The position numbers were made by a program, and so were the translations under genes. Shown one piece after another: positions 1 to 9,165 of a stretch of 64,000 nucleotides of DNA. Location of the stretch: contig NZ_CP078069.1 of NCBI RefSeq assembly GCF_019195435.1, positions 434,001 to 498,000 on the forward strand, given 5' to 3'. The stretch is from Comamonas sp. NLF-1-9 (GTDB taxonomy: Bacteria; Pseudomonadota; Gammaproteobacteria; Burkholderiales; Burkholderiaceae_C). The notes below the pieces were generated by a model. That model made no database searches. It was not told where the DNA came from and was given only the letters and a program-made list of their open reading frames with translations. Numbering within the stretch: the stretch's first letter is position 1; each line of letters opens with the position of its first letter.

Positions 1-1526
1 CAAGCGGCGCAGGGCGTGAGCGCCTGCGCCAGCGCCGACGCCGTCAGAGCGCGCCCGGCCGGCCAGTGGTCGGCCAGCGCCCCGTGCTGCCAGCAGGCGT
101 CGCAAACGGCTTGCTGAATGCTGGCACCATCGGGCGCCGCCAGGGCGGCCAGCCGCGCGCCGATCAGCCCGGCGAGCACGTCGCCGCTGCCGGCCGTGGC
201 CAGCTTGGCATTGCCCGTGGGGTTGATGCCCGGCGTTTGCCCCGCAGTCGCGATGATGCTGCCCGAACCCTTGAGCACCACGGTGCAGCGGTGGCGCTCG
301 GCCAGGGCGCTGGCGGCCCGCAGGCGGTCGGCCTGTACCTCGCCGGCGCTGCTGCCCAGCAGGCGCGCGGCTTCCAGCGGGTGGGGCGTGAGCACCGTGG
401 CGTGCCCCGCCTGGCTGGCGCGCGCGGCCAGCGCCTGCTGCAGCGGCGCGCTCTGCGCCAGGGCGTTCAGCGCGTCGGCGTCGAGCACCAGGCGCGTGGC
501 CTCGGCCAGCACGCGCGCGAGCAGCGGCGCTACCGCCTGGCCCCCGCCGCAGCCGCAAACCACGCTGCCTTGCTGCAGCACCAACGCATCGGGGCGGCGC
601 AGCATCAGCTCGGGCCAGGCGGGCAAATCCTGGCTCGCGCCCCCGTCCAGCAAGGCCAGCAGCACCCGCCCCGCGCCCGCATGCAAGGCGGCGATGCCCG
701 CGAGCACGGCGGCGCCCGTCATGCCCATGCCGCGCGCGCCCAGGCCTTCGCCGCCGAGGATGGCCACGTCGCCAAAACTGCCCTTGTGGCTGGCGTGCGC
801 GCGCGCCGCCGGCTGCGGCCGGCCGCAAAGCAGGGCGGCCGCGGGCTCGGCGCTGGTGTCGGTTTGCAGATCGTCACACCAGAGCGTGCCGGCCGCGTCG
901 CGCCCATGGGCGGTGAACAGCCCCGGGTGCAGCGTGAGCAGCGACAAGGTGTGCAGCGCGCCGGTGGCCGGCGGCAGGTCTTCAAAGCCCGGCGCCCAGC
1001 ATCCGGTGTCGCCCAGCAGGCCTGAAGGCAGGTCGGCGCAGAGCACGGTGGCGCCGCTTGCGCGCAGCTGGCGCAGCGCCTGCAGCAGGCGGGGCGCGGG
1101 GGGCTGGGCGCGCGCGGCTGCGCTCAGGCCCAGGCCGAGCAGCGCGTCCACGCACAGGTCTTGCGGGGCGAGCTCGGGCGCACCATCGACAAAGGCCACG
1201 CCGGCCGCACAGGCCTGGCGCCGAGCCCAGGCGGCGTCTTCGGGCAGGTGCTGCGGCTCGGCCAGCAGCGTCACCGATACCGCCAGGCCGCGGCGCTGCA
1301 GCAGCGCTGCGGCCAACAGCCCGTCGCCGCCGTTGTTGCCCGGGCCGCAGAGCACCCAGACGCGGCGCGCATGGGGCGCAAGCGCATGCCCCAGCGCGGC
1401 CAGCGCCTGGCCGGCGCGCTGCATCAGCGTGTGCGCCGGCAGGCGAGCGGCGGCGCTGGCCTCCAGCGCGCGCGTGGCGGCGCTGGCATGCAGCGGCAGG
1501 CGCTCAAGCGTACCGACGGCGCGCAT
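1..1526 (-). CDS. nnr: Bifunctional NAD(P)H-hydrate repair enzyme Nnr (epimerase + dehydratase), 3' end cut off
   Basis: Repairs hydrated NAD(P)H in the cytoplasm: the N-terminal YjeF domain epimerises NAD(P)HX, and the C-terminal ribokinase-like domain dehydrates S-NAD(P)HX using ADP. Reading the minus strand from the ATG at 1526 gives about 508 codons without a stop, close to the roughly 500-residue family length, so only a few C-terminal residues should be missing. The epimerase motif [11 protein letters not shown] lies at residues 60-70. The C-terminal half shows [10 protein letters not shown] (about 370-396) and the phosphate-binding AGSGDVLAG (about 164-193). A GGAGG Shine-Dalgarno sits 5-6 bases upstream of the ATG. 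The gene is divergent from rpsB. Confidence 0.9.
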   Translation of the reverse strand, partial: MRAVGTLERLPLHASAATRALEASAAARLPAHTLMQRAGQALAALGHALAPHARRVWVLCGPGNNGGDGLLAAALLQRRGLAVSVTLLAEPQHLPEDAAWARRQACAAGVAFVDGAPELAPQDLCVDALLGLGLSAAARAQPPAPRLLQALRQLRASGATVLCADLPSGLLGDTGCWAPGFEDLPPATGALHTLSLLTLHPGLFTAHGRDAAGTLWCDDLQTDTSAEPAAALLCGRPQPAARAHASHKGSFGDVAILGGEGLGARGMGMTGAAVLAGIAALHAGAGRVLLALLDGGASQDLPAWPELMLRRPDALVLQQGSVVCGCGGGQAVAPLLARVLAEATRLVLDADALNALAQSAPLQQALAARASQAGHATVLTPHPLEAARLLGSSAGEVQADRLRAASALAERHRCTVVLKGSGSIIATAGQTPGINPTGNAKLATAGSGDVLAGLIGARLAALAAPDGASIQQAVCDACWQHGALADHWPAGRALTASALAQALTPCAA

Positions 1527-1555
1527 GGCGGCCTCCAGGCTGCACGGCGAGGGCC

Positions 1556-1727
1556 TTGGCACGGCTATAATCCACGGGTTTTTCTGTCACAGGCGTTCTA
1601 CGGGTTTACCCTTGGGCGCGGCAGAAGAGCCAATAGCAAACCGGCCCATCCAGGTGTTGCCGCTGCCCCATGCGGGCGCAGCGCAATTTTCGGGCCGGAT
1701 TTAAGACCCAACCTTTGGAGTATCTTC
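1556..1727 (+). promoter_or_regulatory. Promoter and leader region of rpsB-tsf
   Basis: A perfect -10 hexamer TATAAT lies at 1566-1571, preceded by a GC-rich stretch without a good -35 at standard spacing, so it may act as an extended or activator-independent promoter. A leader of roughly 150 bases follows before rpsB. rpsB leaders in Proteobacteria often carry an S2 autoregulatory structure; I cannot confirm such a fold here by eye. Confidence 0.5.
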
Positions 1728-2480
1728 ATGTCCGTCACCATGCGCGAAATGCTGGAAGCCGGTGTCCACTTCGGTCACCAGACGCGCTTCTGGAACCCCA
1801 AGATGGCCCCGTTCATTTTCGGCCATCGCAACAAGATCCACATCATCAACCTGGAGCAGACGCTGCCGATGTTCCAGGAAGCGCAGAAGTTTGCGCGCCA
1901 GCTCGCGGCCAACCGCGGCACCATCCTGATGGTGGGCACCAAGCGCCAGGCGCGCGAGATCATCGCCGAGCAGGCCCAGCGCGCCGGCATGCCCTACGTG
2001 GACCAGCGCTGGCTGGGCGGCATGCTGACCAACTTCAAGACTGTCAAGACCTCGCTCAAGCGCCTCAAGGACATGAAGGCCCAGCAGGAAGCGGGCCTGG
2101 AGAGCATGAGCAAGAAAGAGCAGCTCATGTTCAGCCGCGAGCTGGCCAAGCTCGAGCGCGACATCGGCGGCATCGAGGACATGGCGGCGCTGCCCGACGC
2201 CATCTTCGTGATCGACGTGGGCTACCACAAGATCGCGATTTCCGAAGCCAAGAAGCTCGGCATCCCGCTGATCGGCGTGGTGGACACCAACCACAACCCC
2301 GACGGCATCGACTACGTGATTCCCGGCAACGACGACTCGGCCAAGGCGGTGGCGCTGTATGCGCGCGGCATTGCCGACGCCATCCTCGAAGGCAAGAACA
2401 ACGCCGTGGAAGAGGTGGCCAAGGCCGTGGCCAGCGAAGGCTCGGACGAATTCGTCGAAGTGCAGGAACCTGCCGCCTGA
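1728..2480 (+). CDS. rpsB: 30S ribosomal protein S2
   Basis: Structural protein of the small ribosomal subunit; 250 residues, normal for the family. It begins [20 protein letters not shown], the characteristic S2 start, and contains the conserved [18 protein letters not shown] block and [17 protein letters not shown] near the C-terminus. The reading frame is open much further upstream, but the ATG at 1728 is preceded by TTTGGAG and matches the family start. First gene of the rpsB-tsf transcription unit, followed by a terminator-like attenuator before tsf. Confidence 0.98.
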   Translation: MSVTMREMLEAGVHFGHQTRFWNPKMAPFIFGHRNKIHIINLEQTLPMFQEAQKFARQLAANRGTILMVGTKRQAREIIAEQAQRAGMPYVDQRWLGGMLTNFKTVKTSLKRLKDMKAQQEAGLESMSKKEQLMFSRELAKLERDIGGIEDMAALPDAIFVIDVGYHKIAISEAKKLGIPLIGVVDTNHNPDGIDYVIPGNDDSAKAVALYARGIADAILEGKNNAVEEVAKAVASEGSDEFVEVQEPAA

Positions 2481-2517
2481 GCCTGCCCGCGGCCCGCATG
2501 AGGCAGCACGCAAAGAG

Positions 2518-2545
2518 TGGGGCCTGGCAAGCGCCCCATTTTTTT
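2518..2545 (+). terminator. Attenuator-like hairpin between rpsB and tsf
   Basis: GGGGC (2519-2523) pairs with GCCCC (2533-2537) and is followed by A and seven T residues. This is a short intrinsic terminator form placed between two genes that are normally co-transcribed, so partial read-through setting the S2 to EF-Ts ratio is the likely role (inference). Confidence 0.6.
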
Positions 2546-2576
2546 AGCCATCGAACTGATTGAACTGGAGAGAAAT

Positions 2577-3467
2577 ATGGCAGCTATCACTGCAAGCATG
2601 GTGGCGCAGCTGCGCGCCAAGACCGACGCCCCGATGATGGAATGCAAGAAGGCGCTGACCGAGGCCGACGGCGACCTGGCCAAGGCCGAGGAGATCCTGC
2701 GCGTCAAGCTCGGCACCAAGGCCGGCAAGGCCGCCTCGCGCGTCACCGCCGAGGGCGTGATCGCCGCGCACATCGACGGTGAGGTGGGGGCGATCGTCGA
2801 GGTCAACAGCGAAACCGACTTCGTCTCCAAGAACGAGAGCTTCATCGCCATGGCCAACGCTGCTGCGCGCCTGGTGGCCGAGCACAACCCGGCCGACCTG
2901 GACGCATTGGGCGCGCTGGCCTATAGCCAAGACGGCTATGGCCCGACGCTGGAAGACGTGCGCAAGGGCCTGATCGGCAAGATCGGCGAGAACATGTCGC
3001 TGCGCCGCTTTCAGCGCTTTGCCGGCACGCCGCTGGCGCACTACCTGCACGGCACGCGCATCGGCGTGGTGGTGCAGTACGAGGGCGACGCCAGCGCCGC
3101 CAAGGACGTGGCCATGCATGTGGCCGCGATGAAGCCCAAGGCGCTGACCGCCGCCGACGTGCCGGCCGAGCTGATCGAGACCGAGCGCAGCGTGGCCGCG
3201 GCCAAGGCGGCCGAGTCGGGCAAGCCAGCGGACATCGCGGCCAAGATGGTCGAAGGTTCGGTGCAGAAATTCCTCAAGGAGGTGACGCTGCTGAGCCAGC
3301 CCTTCGTGAAGAACGACAAGCAGAGCGTCGAGCAGATGCTCAAGGAGCACAAGACCAGCGTCAAGGGCTTCACGCTCTACGTGGTGGGCGAGGGCATCGA
3401 GAAGAAGCAGGACGACTTCGCCGCCGAAGTGGCCGCCCAGGTGGCCGCCGCCCAGTCGGGCAGCTGA
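2577..3467 (+). CDS. tsf: Elongation factor Ts
   Basis: Guanine nucleotide exchange factor for EF-Tu; 296 residues. The start [20 protein letters not shown] with [14 protein letters not shown] is the EF-Ts N-terminal UBA-like module, and [10 protein letters not shown] marks the core domain. The ATG at 2577 has GGAGAGAA just upstream. The frame is open to 2517 but the extra residues do not belong to the family. Co-directional with rpsB and pyrH. Confidence 0.98.
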   Translation: MAAITASMVAQLRAKTDAPMMECKKALTEADGDLAKAEEILRVKLGTKAGKAASRVTAEGVIAAHIDGEVGAIVEVNSETDFVSKNESFIAMANAAARLVAEHNPADLDALGALAYSQDGYGPTLEDVRKGLIGKIGENMSLRRFQRFAGTPLAHYLHGTRIGVVVQYEGDASAAKDVAMHVAAMKPKALTAADVPAELIETERSVAAAKAAESGKPADIAAKMVEGSVQKFLKEVTLLSQPFVKNDKQSVEQMLKEHKTSVKGFTLYVVGEGIEKKQDDFAAEVAAQVAAAQSGS

Positions 3468-3508
3468 TCTGCGCCAGCCGCCGCCCTTCACCTTCCGGAG
3501 ACACCGCA

Positions 3509-4228
3509 ATGAGCGCCCAAGCCATCCCCCATCGCATCCTGCTCAAGCTGTCGGGCGAGGCGCTGATGGGCGACGACGCCTTCGGCATCAACCGCGCGAC
3601 CATCGTGCGCATGGTGCAGGAGATCGCCGAGGTCACGCAGATGGGCGTGCAGGTGGCGGTGGTGATAGGCGGGGGCAACATCTTTCGCGGCGTCGCCGGC
3701 GGCTCCGAGGGCATGGACCGGGCCACGGCCGACTACATGGGCATGCTTGCTACCGTGATGAACGCGCTGGCGCTGGCGGACACCATGAACAAGCAGGGCC
3801 TGACGGCGCGCGTGATGTCGGCCATCGGCATCCAGGAAGTGGTCGAGCCCTATGTGCGCCCCAAGGCGCTGCAATACCTTGAAGAGGGCAAGGTGGTGGT
3901 GTTTGCCGCCGGCACCGGCAACCCCTTCTTCACTACCGACACCGCGGCGGCGCTGCGCGGCGCCGAGATCGGCGCCGACCTGGTGCTCAAGGCGACCAAG
4001 GTCGATGGCGTCTACAGCGCCGACCCCAAGAAAGACCCCGCGGCTACGCGCTACGCGCGCTTGAGCTTTGACGAGGCCATGGTGAAGAACCTGGGCATCA
4101 TGGACGCCACAGCGTTTGCGCTGTGCCGTGACCAGAAGCTGCCGATCCGCGTGTTCTCCATCTTCAAGCCCGGGGCATTCAAGCGCGTCGTGCTCGGCGA
4201 GGACGAGGGCACGCTGGTTTACGCTTGA
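3509..4228 (+). CDS. pyrH: UMP kinase
   Basis: Phosphorylates UMP to UDP in pyrimidine nucleotide synthesis; cytoplasmic hexamer of the amino-acid-kinase fold. 239 residues, typical. Visible motifs are [11 protein letters not shown] near the N-terminus (ATP site), IGGGNIFRG (UMP/phosphate loop) and [14 protein letters not shown] (nucleotide binding). Shine-Dalgarno CCGGAG precedes the ATG. It lies in the conserved order tsf-pyrH-frr. Confidence 0.98.
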   Translation: MSAQAIPHRILLKLSGEALMGDDAFGINRATIVRMVQEIAEVTQMGVQVAVVIGGGNIFRGVAGGSEGMDRATADYMGMLATVMNALALADTMNKQGLTARVMSAIGIQEVVEPYVRPKALQYLEEGKVVVFAAGTGNPFFTTDTAAALRGAEIGADLVLKATKVDGVYSADPKKDPAATRYARLSFDEAMVKNLGIMDATAFALCRDQKLPIRVFSIFKPGAFKRVVLGEDEGTLVYA

Positions 4229-4265
4229 GTGTTTGCGGCGCACACTGCCGCGCAGGAGTTGATCC

Positions 4266-4826
4266 ATGACCACAGCCGACATTCAGACCCAAGCGAAGAC
4301 CAAGATGGAACACTCCGTCGAGGCCTTCAAGCACAACCTGACCAAGATCCGCACCGGCCGCGCCAGCCCGGCGCTGCTGGACACCATCCATGTGGAGTAC
4401 TACGGCTCCATGGTGCCGCTGTCGCAGGTGGCCAATGTCTCGCTGATCGATGCGCGCACCCTGAGCGTGCAGCCTTGGGAAAAGAACATGGCGGCCAAGG
4501 TGGAAAAGGCCATCCGCGAGAGCGACCTGGGCCTGAACCCCGCCGCCATGGGCGACCTGATCCGCGTGCCCATGCCGCCCATGAGCGAGGAGCGGCGCAG
4601 GGAGATGACCAAGATCGTGCGTGCCGAGGGCGAGTCGGCCAAGGTGGTGGTGCGCAACCTGCGTCGCGACGCCAACGACGCGGTCAAGAAGCTGGTCAAG
4701 GACAAGGAAGCGAGCGAGGACGAGCAAAAACGCTCCGAGTCAGAGATTCAAAAACTCACCGACCGGCATATTGCCGAGATCGACGCCTTGGTTGCCGCCA
4801 AGGAACAGGACATCATGGCGGTCTGA
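4266..4826 (+). CDS. frr: Ribosome recycling factor
   Basis: Splits post-termination ribosomes together with EF-G. 186 residues, the usual size. Conserved blocks are KTGRASP-like [29 protein letters not shown] and [17 protein letters not shown]. The ATG at 4266 is preceded by CAGGAG. It sits 37 bases after pyrH. Confidence 0.98.
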   Translation: MTTADIQTQAKTKMEHSVEAFKHNLTKIRTGRASPALLDTIHVEYYGSMVPLSQVANVSLIDARTLSVQPWEKNMAAKVEKAIRESDLGLNPAAMGDLIRVPMPPMSEERRREMTKIVRAEGESAKVVVRNLRRDANDAVKKLVKDKEASEDEQKRSESEIQKLTDRHIAEIDALVAAKEQDIMAV

Positions 4827-4884
4827 ACCCAGACCGGGCCCCGAGAGCGCCTGGCTGGCGTTCAGCGGCCCGCACGCGCGCACC

Positions 4885-5646
4885 ATGAGCCTGAATCCGC
4901 ACATCCCGCACGCCGCTGGCGCCGCCGCCGTGCCGCGGCACATCGCGATCGTGATGGACGGCAATGGCCGCTGGGCCCAGCGGCGCCTGCTGCCGCGCCT
5001 GGCAGGGCACAGGCAGGGCGTGGAGGCCTTGCGCCGCTGCGTCAAGGCCTGCGCCGAGCGCGGCGTGGCGGTGCTCACGGTGTTCGCGTTCTCATCGGAA
5101 AACTGGAGCCGCCCGCAGGACGAGGTCTCGGGCCTGATGCAGCTCATGGGCAAGGCGCTGCTGCGCGAGGTGCCGCAGCTGGTGCAAGACGGCGTGCGCC
5201 TGCACTTCGTGGGCGAGCGCGCCGGCCTGTCCGAGGCCATGCGCGCGGCACTCGCCGAGGGCGAGGCGGCCACTGCCGGGGCCACGCGCATGGTGCTCAA
5301 CGTCTGCTTCAACTACGGCGGGCGCTGGGACATTGCCCAGGCCGCCGCACGCCTGGCGCGCGAGGGCAGCGCAATCACCGAAGACAGCCTGCAGCGCGCC
5401 ATGGCCCTGGGCCACGTAAGCGACCCCGACCTGCTGGTGCGCACGGGCGGCGAGCTGCGCATCAGCAACTTCCTGCTCTGGCAGGCGGCCTACAGCGAGC
5501 TCTACTTCACCGACACGCTCTGGCCCGACTTCGACGAGCAGGCACTCGACGCGGCCATCGCCGACTACCGCGCGCGCGAGCGCCGCTTCGGGCGCACCTC
5601 GGAGCAACTGGCAGGCAGCGCGCCGGTGCGCGAGCGCGCATGCTGA
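4885..5646 (+). CDS. uppS: Undecaprenyl diphosphate synthase (cis-prenyltransferase)
   Basis: Builds the C55 lipid carrier for peptidoglycan and O-antigen by adding eight IPP units to farnesyl diphosphate. 253 residues. The active-site signature IAIVMDGNGRWAQRR lies at about residues 18-32 with the catalytic Asp, then AFSSENWSRP (substrate loop) and RTGGELRISNFLLWQ with YSELYFT near the C-terminus. I chose the ATG at 4885; the frame is open upstream into frr without similarity. The stop overlaps the cdsA start by seven bases, implying translational coupling. Confidence 0.97.
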   Translation: MSLNPHIPHAAGAAAVPRHIAIVMDGNGRWAQRRLLPRLAGHRQGVEALRRCVKACAERGVAVLTVFAFSSENWSRPQDEVSGLMQLMGKALLREVPQLVQDGVRLHFVGERAGLSEAMRAALAEGEAATAGATRMVLNVCFNYGGRWDIAQAAARLAREGSAITEDSLQRAMALGHVSDPDLLVRTGGELRISNFLLWQAAYSELYFTDTLWPDFDEQALDAAIADYRARERRFGRTSEQLAGSAPVRERAC

Positions 5647-6482
5647 AGCAACGCATCCTCACCGCGCTGGTGCTGCTGGCCGTCCTGCTGCCGGCGCTGT
5701 TCTACCCTTCTTTCGTGCCGCTGGCCGTGCTCACGCTGGTCTTGATCGCCGCCGGGTGCTGGGAGTGGGGCCGGCTCAATGGCCTGGCGCAAGGCCCGGC
5801 GCTGAGCCTGGGCGCGCTCGGCGCGCTGCTGTGCGCGGCGAGCTGGCAGGCGGGCTGGATTCTTGCCGCGCCGCCCTGGCTCTGGACCCTGGCGGGCGCG
5901 GCCTGGGTGGTGCTGGGCGGCTGGCTGCTGGCGCGTGGCGTGGGGCGCTGGCAGCAGGTGGCGCGCGGCCTGCGCCTGCTGGGCGGGTTGCTCGCGCTGT
6001 GGCTGGCGTGGCTGGCGATGGCGCGGGCGCGCGCGCTGGGCATCAACTTCCTGCTGTCGCTGCTGTGCCTGGTGTGGGCGGCGGACATCTTTGCCTACTT
6101 TGCCGGGCGCACTTTCGGGCGGCGCAAGCTCGCGCCCGCCATCAGCCCGGGCAAGAGCTGGGAGGGCGTGTTCGGCGGCATGGCCGGGGTGCTGGTGCTG
6201 GCGCTGCTCTGGGCCTGGGCGGACGCGCATTGGCAGGCGGCATCGCCCAGCTTCTACAGCCTGCTGGCGGCGCGCGGGCTGCTGTGGTGGCTGCCGGCGC
6301 TGCTCTTTCTGGCGGTGATGAGCGTGGTCGGCGACCTGGTGGAATCGCTGGTCAAGCGCAGCGTCGGCGCCAAGGACAGCAGCGCCCTGCTGCCCGGGCA
6401 TGGCGGGGTGCTCGACCGCATCGACGCGCTGCTGCCGACGTTGCCGCTGGCGCTGATGATCACGGAATTTGCCCAAGCATGA
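5640..6482 (+). CDS. cdsA: Phosphatidate cytidylyltransferase
   Basis: Integral inner-membrane enzyme making CDP-diacylglycerol from CTP and phosphatidate, the branch point of phospholipid synthesis. 280 residues with about eight hydrophobic segments. The CDS signature is present near the C-terminus: SLVKRSVGAKDSSALLPGHG, followed by GVLDRIDALL. It overlaps uppS by seven bases and dxr by four (ATGA). Confidence 0.97.
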   Translation: MLKQRILTALVLLAVLLPALFYPSFVPLAVLTLVLIAAGCWEWGRLNGLAQGPALSLGALGALLCAASWQAGWILAAPPWLWTLAGAAWVVLGGWLLARGVGRWQQVARGLRLLGGLLALWLAWLAMARARALGINFLLSLLCLVWAADIFAYFAGRTFGRRKLAPAISPGKSWEGVFGGMAGVLVLALLWAWADAHWQAASPSFYSLLAARGLLWWLPALLFLAVMSVVGDLVESLVKRSVGAKDSSALLPGHGGVLDRIDALLPTLPLALMITEFAQA

Positions 6483-7654
6483 AACAGCGCCTCACGATAC
6501 TGGGCTCGACCGGCTCCATAGGCACAAACACGCTGGACGTGGTCGCGCGCCACCCCGAGCGCTACGAGGTGTTTGCGCTCAGCGCCGCCACCCGGGTCGA
6601 CGCGCTGCTCGCGCAATGCGCGCGCTTCAGGCCGTGCTTTGCCGTCATGGCCAGCAGCGCGCATGCGCGCGAACTCGCTGAAAAACTCAAGGCAAACAGC
6701 CTGCCAACGCAGGTGCTGCAAGCGCCAGATGCTCTGGAACAAATAGCGTCGCACGCCGAGGCGGATGCGGTCATGGCGGCCATCGTCGGTGCGGCGGGCC
6801 TGGCGCCCTGCATTGCCGCAGCGCGCGCGGGCAAGCGCTTGCTGCTGGCCAACAAGGAGGCGCTGGTCGTCGGCGGCGAGGTTTTTCTGCGCGCGGTGCG
6901 CGAGGGCGGCGCGACGCTGCTGCCGATAGACAGCGAGCACTCGGCCATCTTCCAGAGCCTGCCCGAAGACCGCAGTTGCTGGGCGCGGCGGGTGGACCAC
7001 GTGCTGCTCACCGCTTCGGGCGGGCCGTTTCGCACGCGCGAGCCGGCGCTGCTGCGCGAAGTCACGCCCGACGAGGCCTGCGCGCATCCGAACTTTCGCA
7101 TGGGGCGCAAGATTTCGGTCGATTCCGCGACCATGATGAACAAGGCGCTGGAGGTGATCGAGGCGCGCTGGCTGTTTGACCTCGCTCCCGAGCAGATCAA
7201 GGTCGTCATCCACCCGCAGCAGATCATCCATTCCATGGTGCAGTTCGTCGACGCGTCCATCATCGCGCAGCTCGGCACGCCCGACATGCGCGTGCCGATT
7301 GCCTGCGGCCTGGCCTGGCCCGAGCGCGTGGCCAGTGGCGCCGCGCCGCTCGACTTCAGCCAGCTTGCGGCGCTCACCTTTGAAGAGGCCGATGCGCGGC
7401 GCTTTCCTGGCCTGCACCTGTCCTGGCAGGCGCTGGCGGCGCCCGCTGGCACCACGGCGGTGCTCAACGCCGCCAACGAGATCGCGGTCGCGGCCTTTCT
7501 CGAGCGGCGCATCCGCTTCGACCAGATTCACGCCGTCAACCGTGCAACTTTGGAGCGCGTCACGCCCTCCAAGCCCGATACCCTGGCGGCGCTGCTCGAG
7601 CTCGATGCGCACAGCCGGGCGGTCGCGGCCGAGCAGGCCGCGCGCTTGCAATAA
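6479..7654 (+). CDS. dxr: 1-deoxy-D-xylulose 5-phosphate reductoisomerase
   Basis: Second step of the MEP isoprenoid pathway, converting DXP to MEP with NADPH and a divalent metal. 391 residues, normal. The NADPH loop LGSTGSIGTNTLD is at the N-terminus, LLANKEALVVGGE and PIDSEHSAIFQSL form the metal and substrate site, and SGGPFR is the flexible-loop anchor. The frame is open far upstream in cdsA but the ATG at 6479 fits the family. Residues about 81-90 are encoded by a degenerate copy of the dispersed repeat (6719-6748), in a region that varies between Dxr proteins. Confidence 0.97.
   Translation: MKQRLTILGSTGSIGTNTLDVVARHPERYEVFALSAATRVDALLAQCARFRPCFAVMASSAHARELAEKLKANSLPTQVLQAPDALEQIASHAEADAVMAAIVGAAGLAPCIAAARAGKRLLLANKEALVVGGEVFLRAVREGGATLLPIDSEHSAIFQSLPEDRSCWARRVDHVLLTASGGPFRTREPALLREVTPDEACAHPNFRMGRKISVDSATMMNKALEVIEARWLFDLAPEQIKVVIHPQQIIHSMVQFVDASIIAQLGTPDMRVPIACGLAWPERVASGAAPLDFSQLAALTFEEADARRFPGLHLSWQALAAPAGTTAVLNAANEIAVAAFLERRIRFDQIHAVNRATLERVTPSKPDTLAALLELDAHSRAVAAEQAARLQ
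6719..6748 (+). repeat. Dispersed 30-bp repeat, degenerate copy inside dxr
   Basis: Starts CAAGCGCCAGATGCTCTGG, matching the dispersed-family core CAAGCGCNNNCAGCTAT imperfectly. In frame within dxr. Confidence 0.4.
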
Positions 7655-7678
7655 GAGAGCTGCCTGCGCATGTGACGC

Positions 7679-7712
7679 AAGGGTTTCAGATGAAAAACTA
7701 TCTGAAACCCTT
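7679..7712. repeat. Perfect 13-bp inverted repeat between dxr and rseP
   Basis: AAGGGTTTCAGAT (7679-7691) and ATCTGAAACCCTT (7700-7712) are exact reverse complements around an 8-base loop. No T-run follows, so it is not a standard terminator. It directly abuts a dispersed repeat copy at 7719-7740 and may be part of that element. Confidence 0.75.
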
Positions 7713-7718
7713 GCAGGA

Positions 7719-7740
7719 CAAGCGCCAGCAGCTTCGTTTT
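7719..7740 (+). repeat. Dispersed repeat copy upstream of rseP
   Basis: CAAGCGCCAGCAGCTTCGTT matches the family core and ends in a T-run, located 13 bases before the rseP ATG. Confidence 0.7.
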
Positions 7741-7753
7741 TTGGGTGCTCGCC

Positions 7754-9118
7754 ATGTTGCTCACCGTTCTAGCCTTTGTCTTCGCGCTGGCGCTGTTGAT
7801 CGCCGTGCATGAATACGGCCACTACCGCGTGGCCGTGGCCTGCGGCGTCAAGGTGCTGCGTTTTTCCATAGGCTTTGGCAAGCCGCTGCTGCGCTGGCAG
7901 CGCAAGGGCTCGCCTACCGAGTTCGTGCTTGCGGCCTTCCCGCTCGGCGGCTATGTGCGCATGCTCGACGAGCGCGAGGCGCCGGTCGCGCCCGAAGAGC
8001 GCCATCTGGCTTTCAACAACCAGAGCCTGCGCAAGCGCGCCGCCATCGTCGCCGCCGGCCCGCTGGCCAATCTGGTACTGGCGGTGCTGCTGTACGCGCT
8101 GGTCAACTGGATGGGCGTGATGCAGCCCGCACCCTACCTGGCCCGGCCCGAGCCGCAAACCATCGCCAGCCAGGCCGGCGTGCAGGGCGGCGAGCAGGTG
8201 CTCGCGGCCGCGCTGGGTGACGAAAGCCTGGAGCCGGTGCGCTCCTTCGAAGACCTGCGCTGGCTGCTGGTGCGCGCCGCGCTCGACGGCCAGGACGTGC
8301 TGCTGCAGCTACGCCGCGAAGCCGGCGCCGCGCCCGAGCTGCTGCGCCTGCCGCTCGCGCGGCTTGGCGCGCACGAGCCGGACGCCGCGCTGCTCGGCCA
8401 GATCGGCATCACCGGCCCCTTGACGCCGCCGGTTCTGGGCGAGCTGATGCCCGGGGGCGCCGCCGAGCGCCTGGGCCTGCGCAGCGGCGACGTGGTGCAG
8501 CGCATTGGCGCGGTGCGCGTGCACGACGGCCAGCAACTGCGCGCGCTGATCCGCGCCAGCGTGCACGACGGCCAGCCGCTGGCCCAGACCTGGCAGATTG
8601 AGCGCGACGGGCGGGTGCTCGACATCCTCGTCACGCCCGAGCTGCAGCTGCAAGAGGGCCAGCCGACAGGGCGCATCGGCGCCTGGGTGGGCGGCGCGCC
8701 CGAGATGCTGATGGTGCGCTACGGCCCCTGGGAGGGCCTGGCGCGCGGCGTGCAACGCACCTGGGAGGTGTCGGCGCTCACGCTGCGCATGATGGGGCGC
8801 ATGTTGATCGGCCAGGCCTCGGTGAAGAACCTCAGCGGGCCGCTCACCATTGCCGACTACGCGGGCAAGTCGGCGCACATGGGTCTGAGCGCTTACCTGG
8901 TGTTCCTGGCGCTGATCAGCGTCAGCCTCGGGGTGCTCAACCTGCTGCCGCTGCCGGTGCTCGATGGGGGGCACCTGATGTATTATCTTTGGGAGGGAGT
9001 GACCGGCCGTGGCGTGTCCGACGCCTGGATGGAGCGACTGCAACGTGGTGGCGTCGCACTGCTCCTGGTGATGATGACCATCGCCGTGTTCAACGATTTC
9101 ACCCGGTTGTTTGGCTGA
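7754..9118 (+). CDS. rseP: Site-2 intramembrane zinc metalloprotease RseP
   Basis: Cleaves anti-sigma factor and signal-peptide remnants inside the inner membrane (sigma-E envelope stress pathway). 454 residues from the ATG at 7754; a GTG three codons upstream (7745) is also possible and neither has a clear Shine-Dalgarno. The zinc motif HEYGH lies in the first membrane helix, two PDZ-like segments occupy the middle, and the third metal ligand is in NLLPLPVLDGGHL near the C-terminus. It sits between dxr and bamA, the standard betaproteobacterial order. Confidence 0.96.
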   Translation: MLLTVLAFVFALALLIAVHEYGHYRVAVACGVKVLRFSIGFGKPLLRWQRKGSPTEFVLAAFPLGGYVRMLDEREAPVAPEERHLAFNNQSLRKRAAIVAAGPLANLVLAVLLYALVNWMGVMQPAPYLARPEPQTIASQAGVQGGEQVLAAALGDESLEPVRSFEDLRWLLVRAALDGQDVLLQLRREAGAAPELLRLPLARLGAHEPDAALLGQIGITGPLTPPVLGELMPGGAAERLGLRSGDVVQRIGAVRVHDGQQLRALIRASVHDGQPLAQTWQIERDGRVLDILVTPELQLQEGQPTGRIGAWVGGAPEMLMVRYGPWEGLARGVQRTWEVSALTLRMMGRMLIGQASVKNLSGPLTIADYAGKSAHMGLSAYLVFLALISVSLGVLNLLPLPVLDGGHLMYYLWEGVTGRGVSDAWMERLQRGGVALLLVMMTIAVFNDFTRLFG

Positions 9119-9165
9119 CGTTTTTTGCGCGGGCGCCATCGTGCGGCGGCCAGCACACCTCATTC

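Noticed and set aside
66..1704. Long plus-strand frames over nnr
   Set aside because: High-GC shadow frames; the minus strand encodes the recognisable NAD(P)HX repair enzyme.
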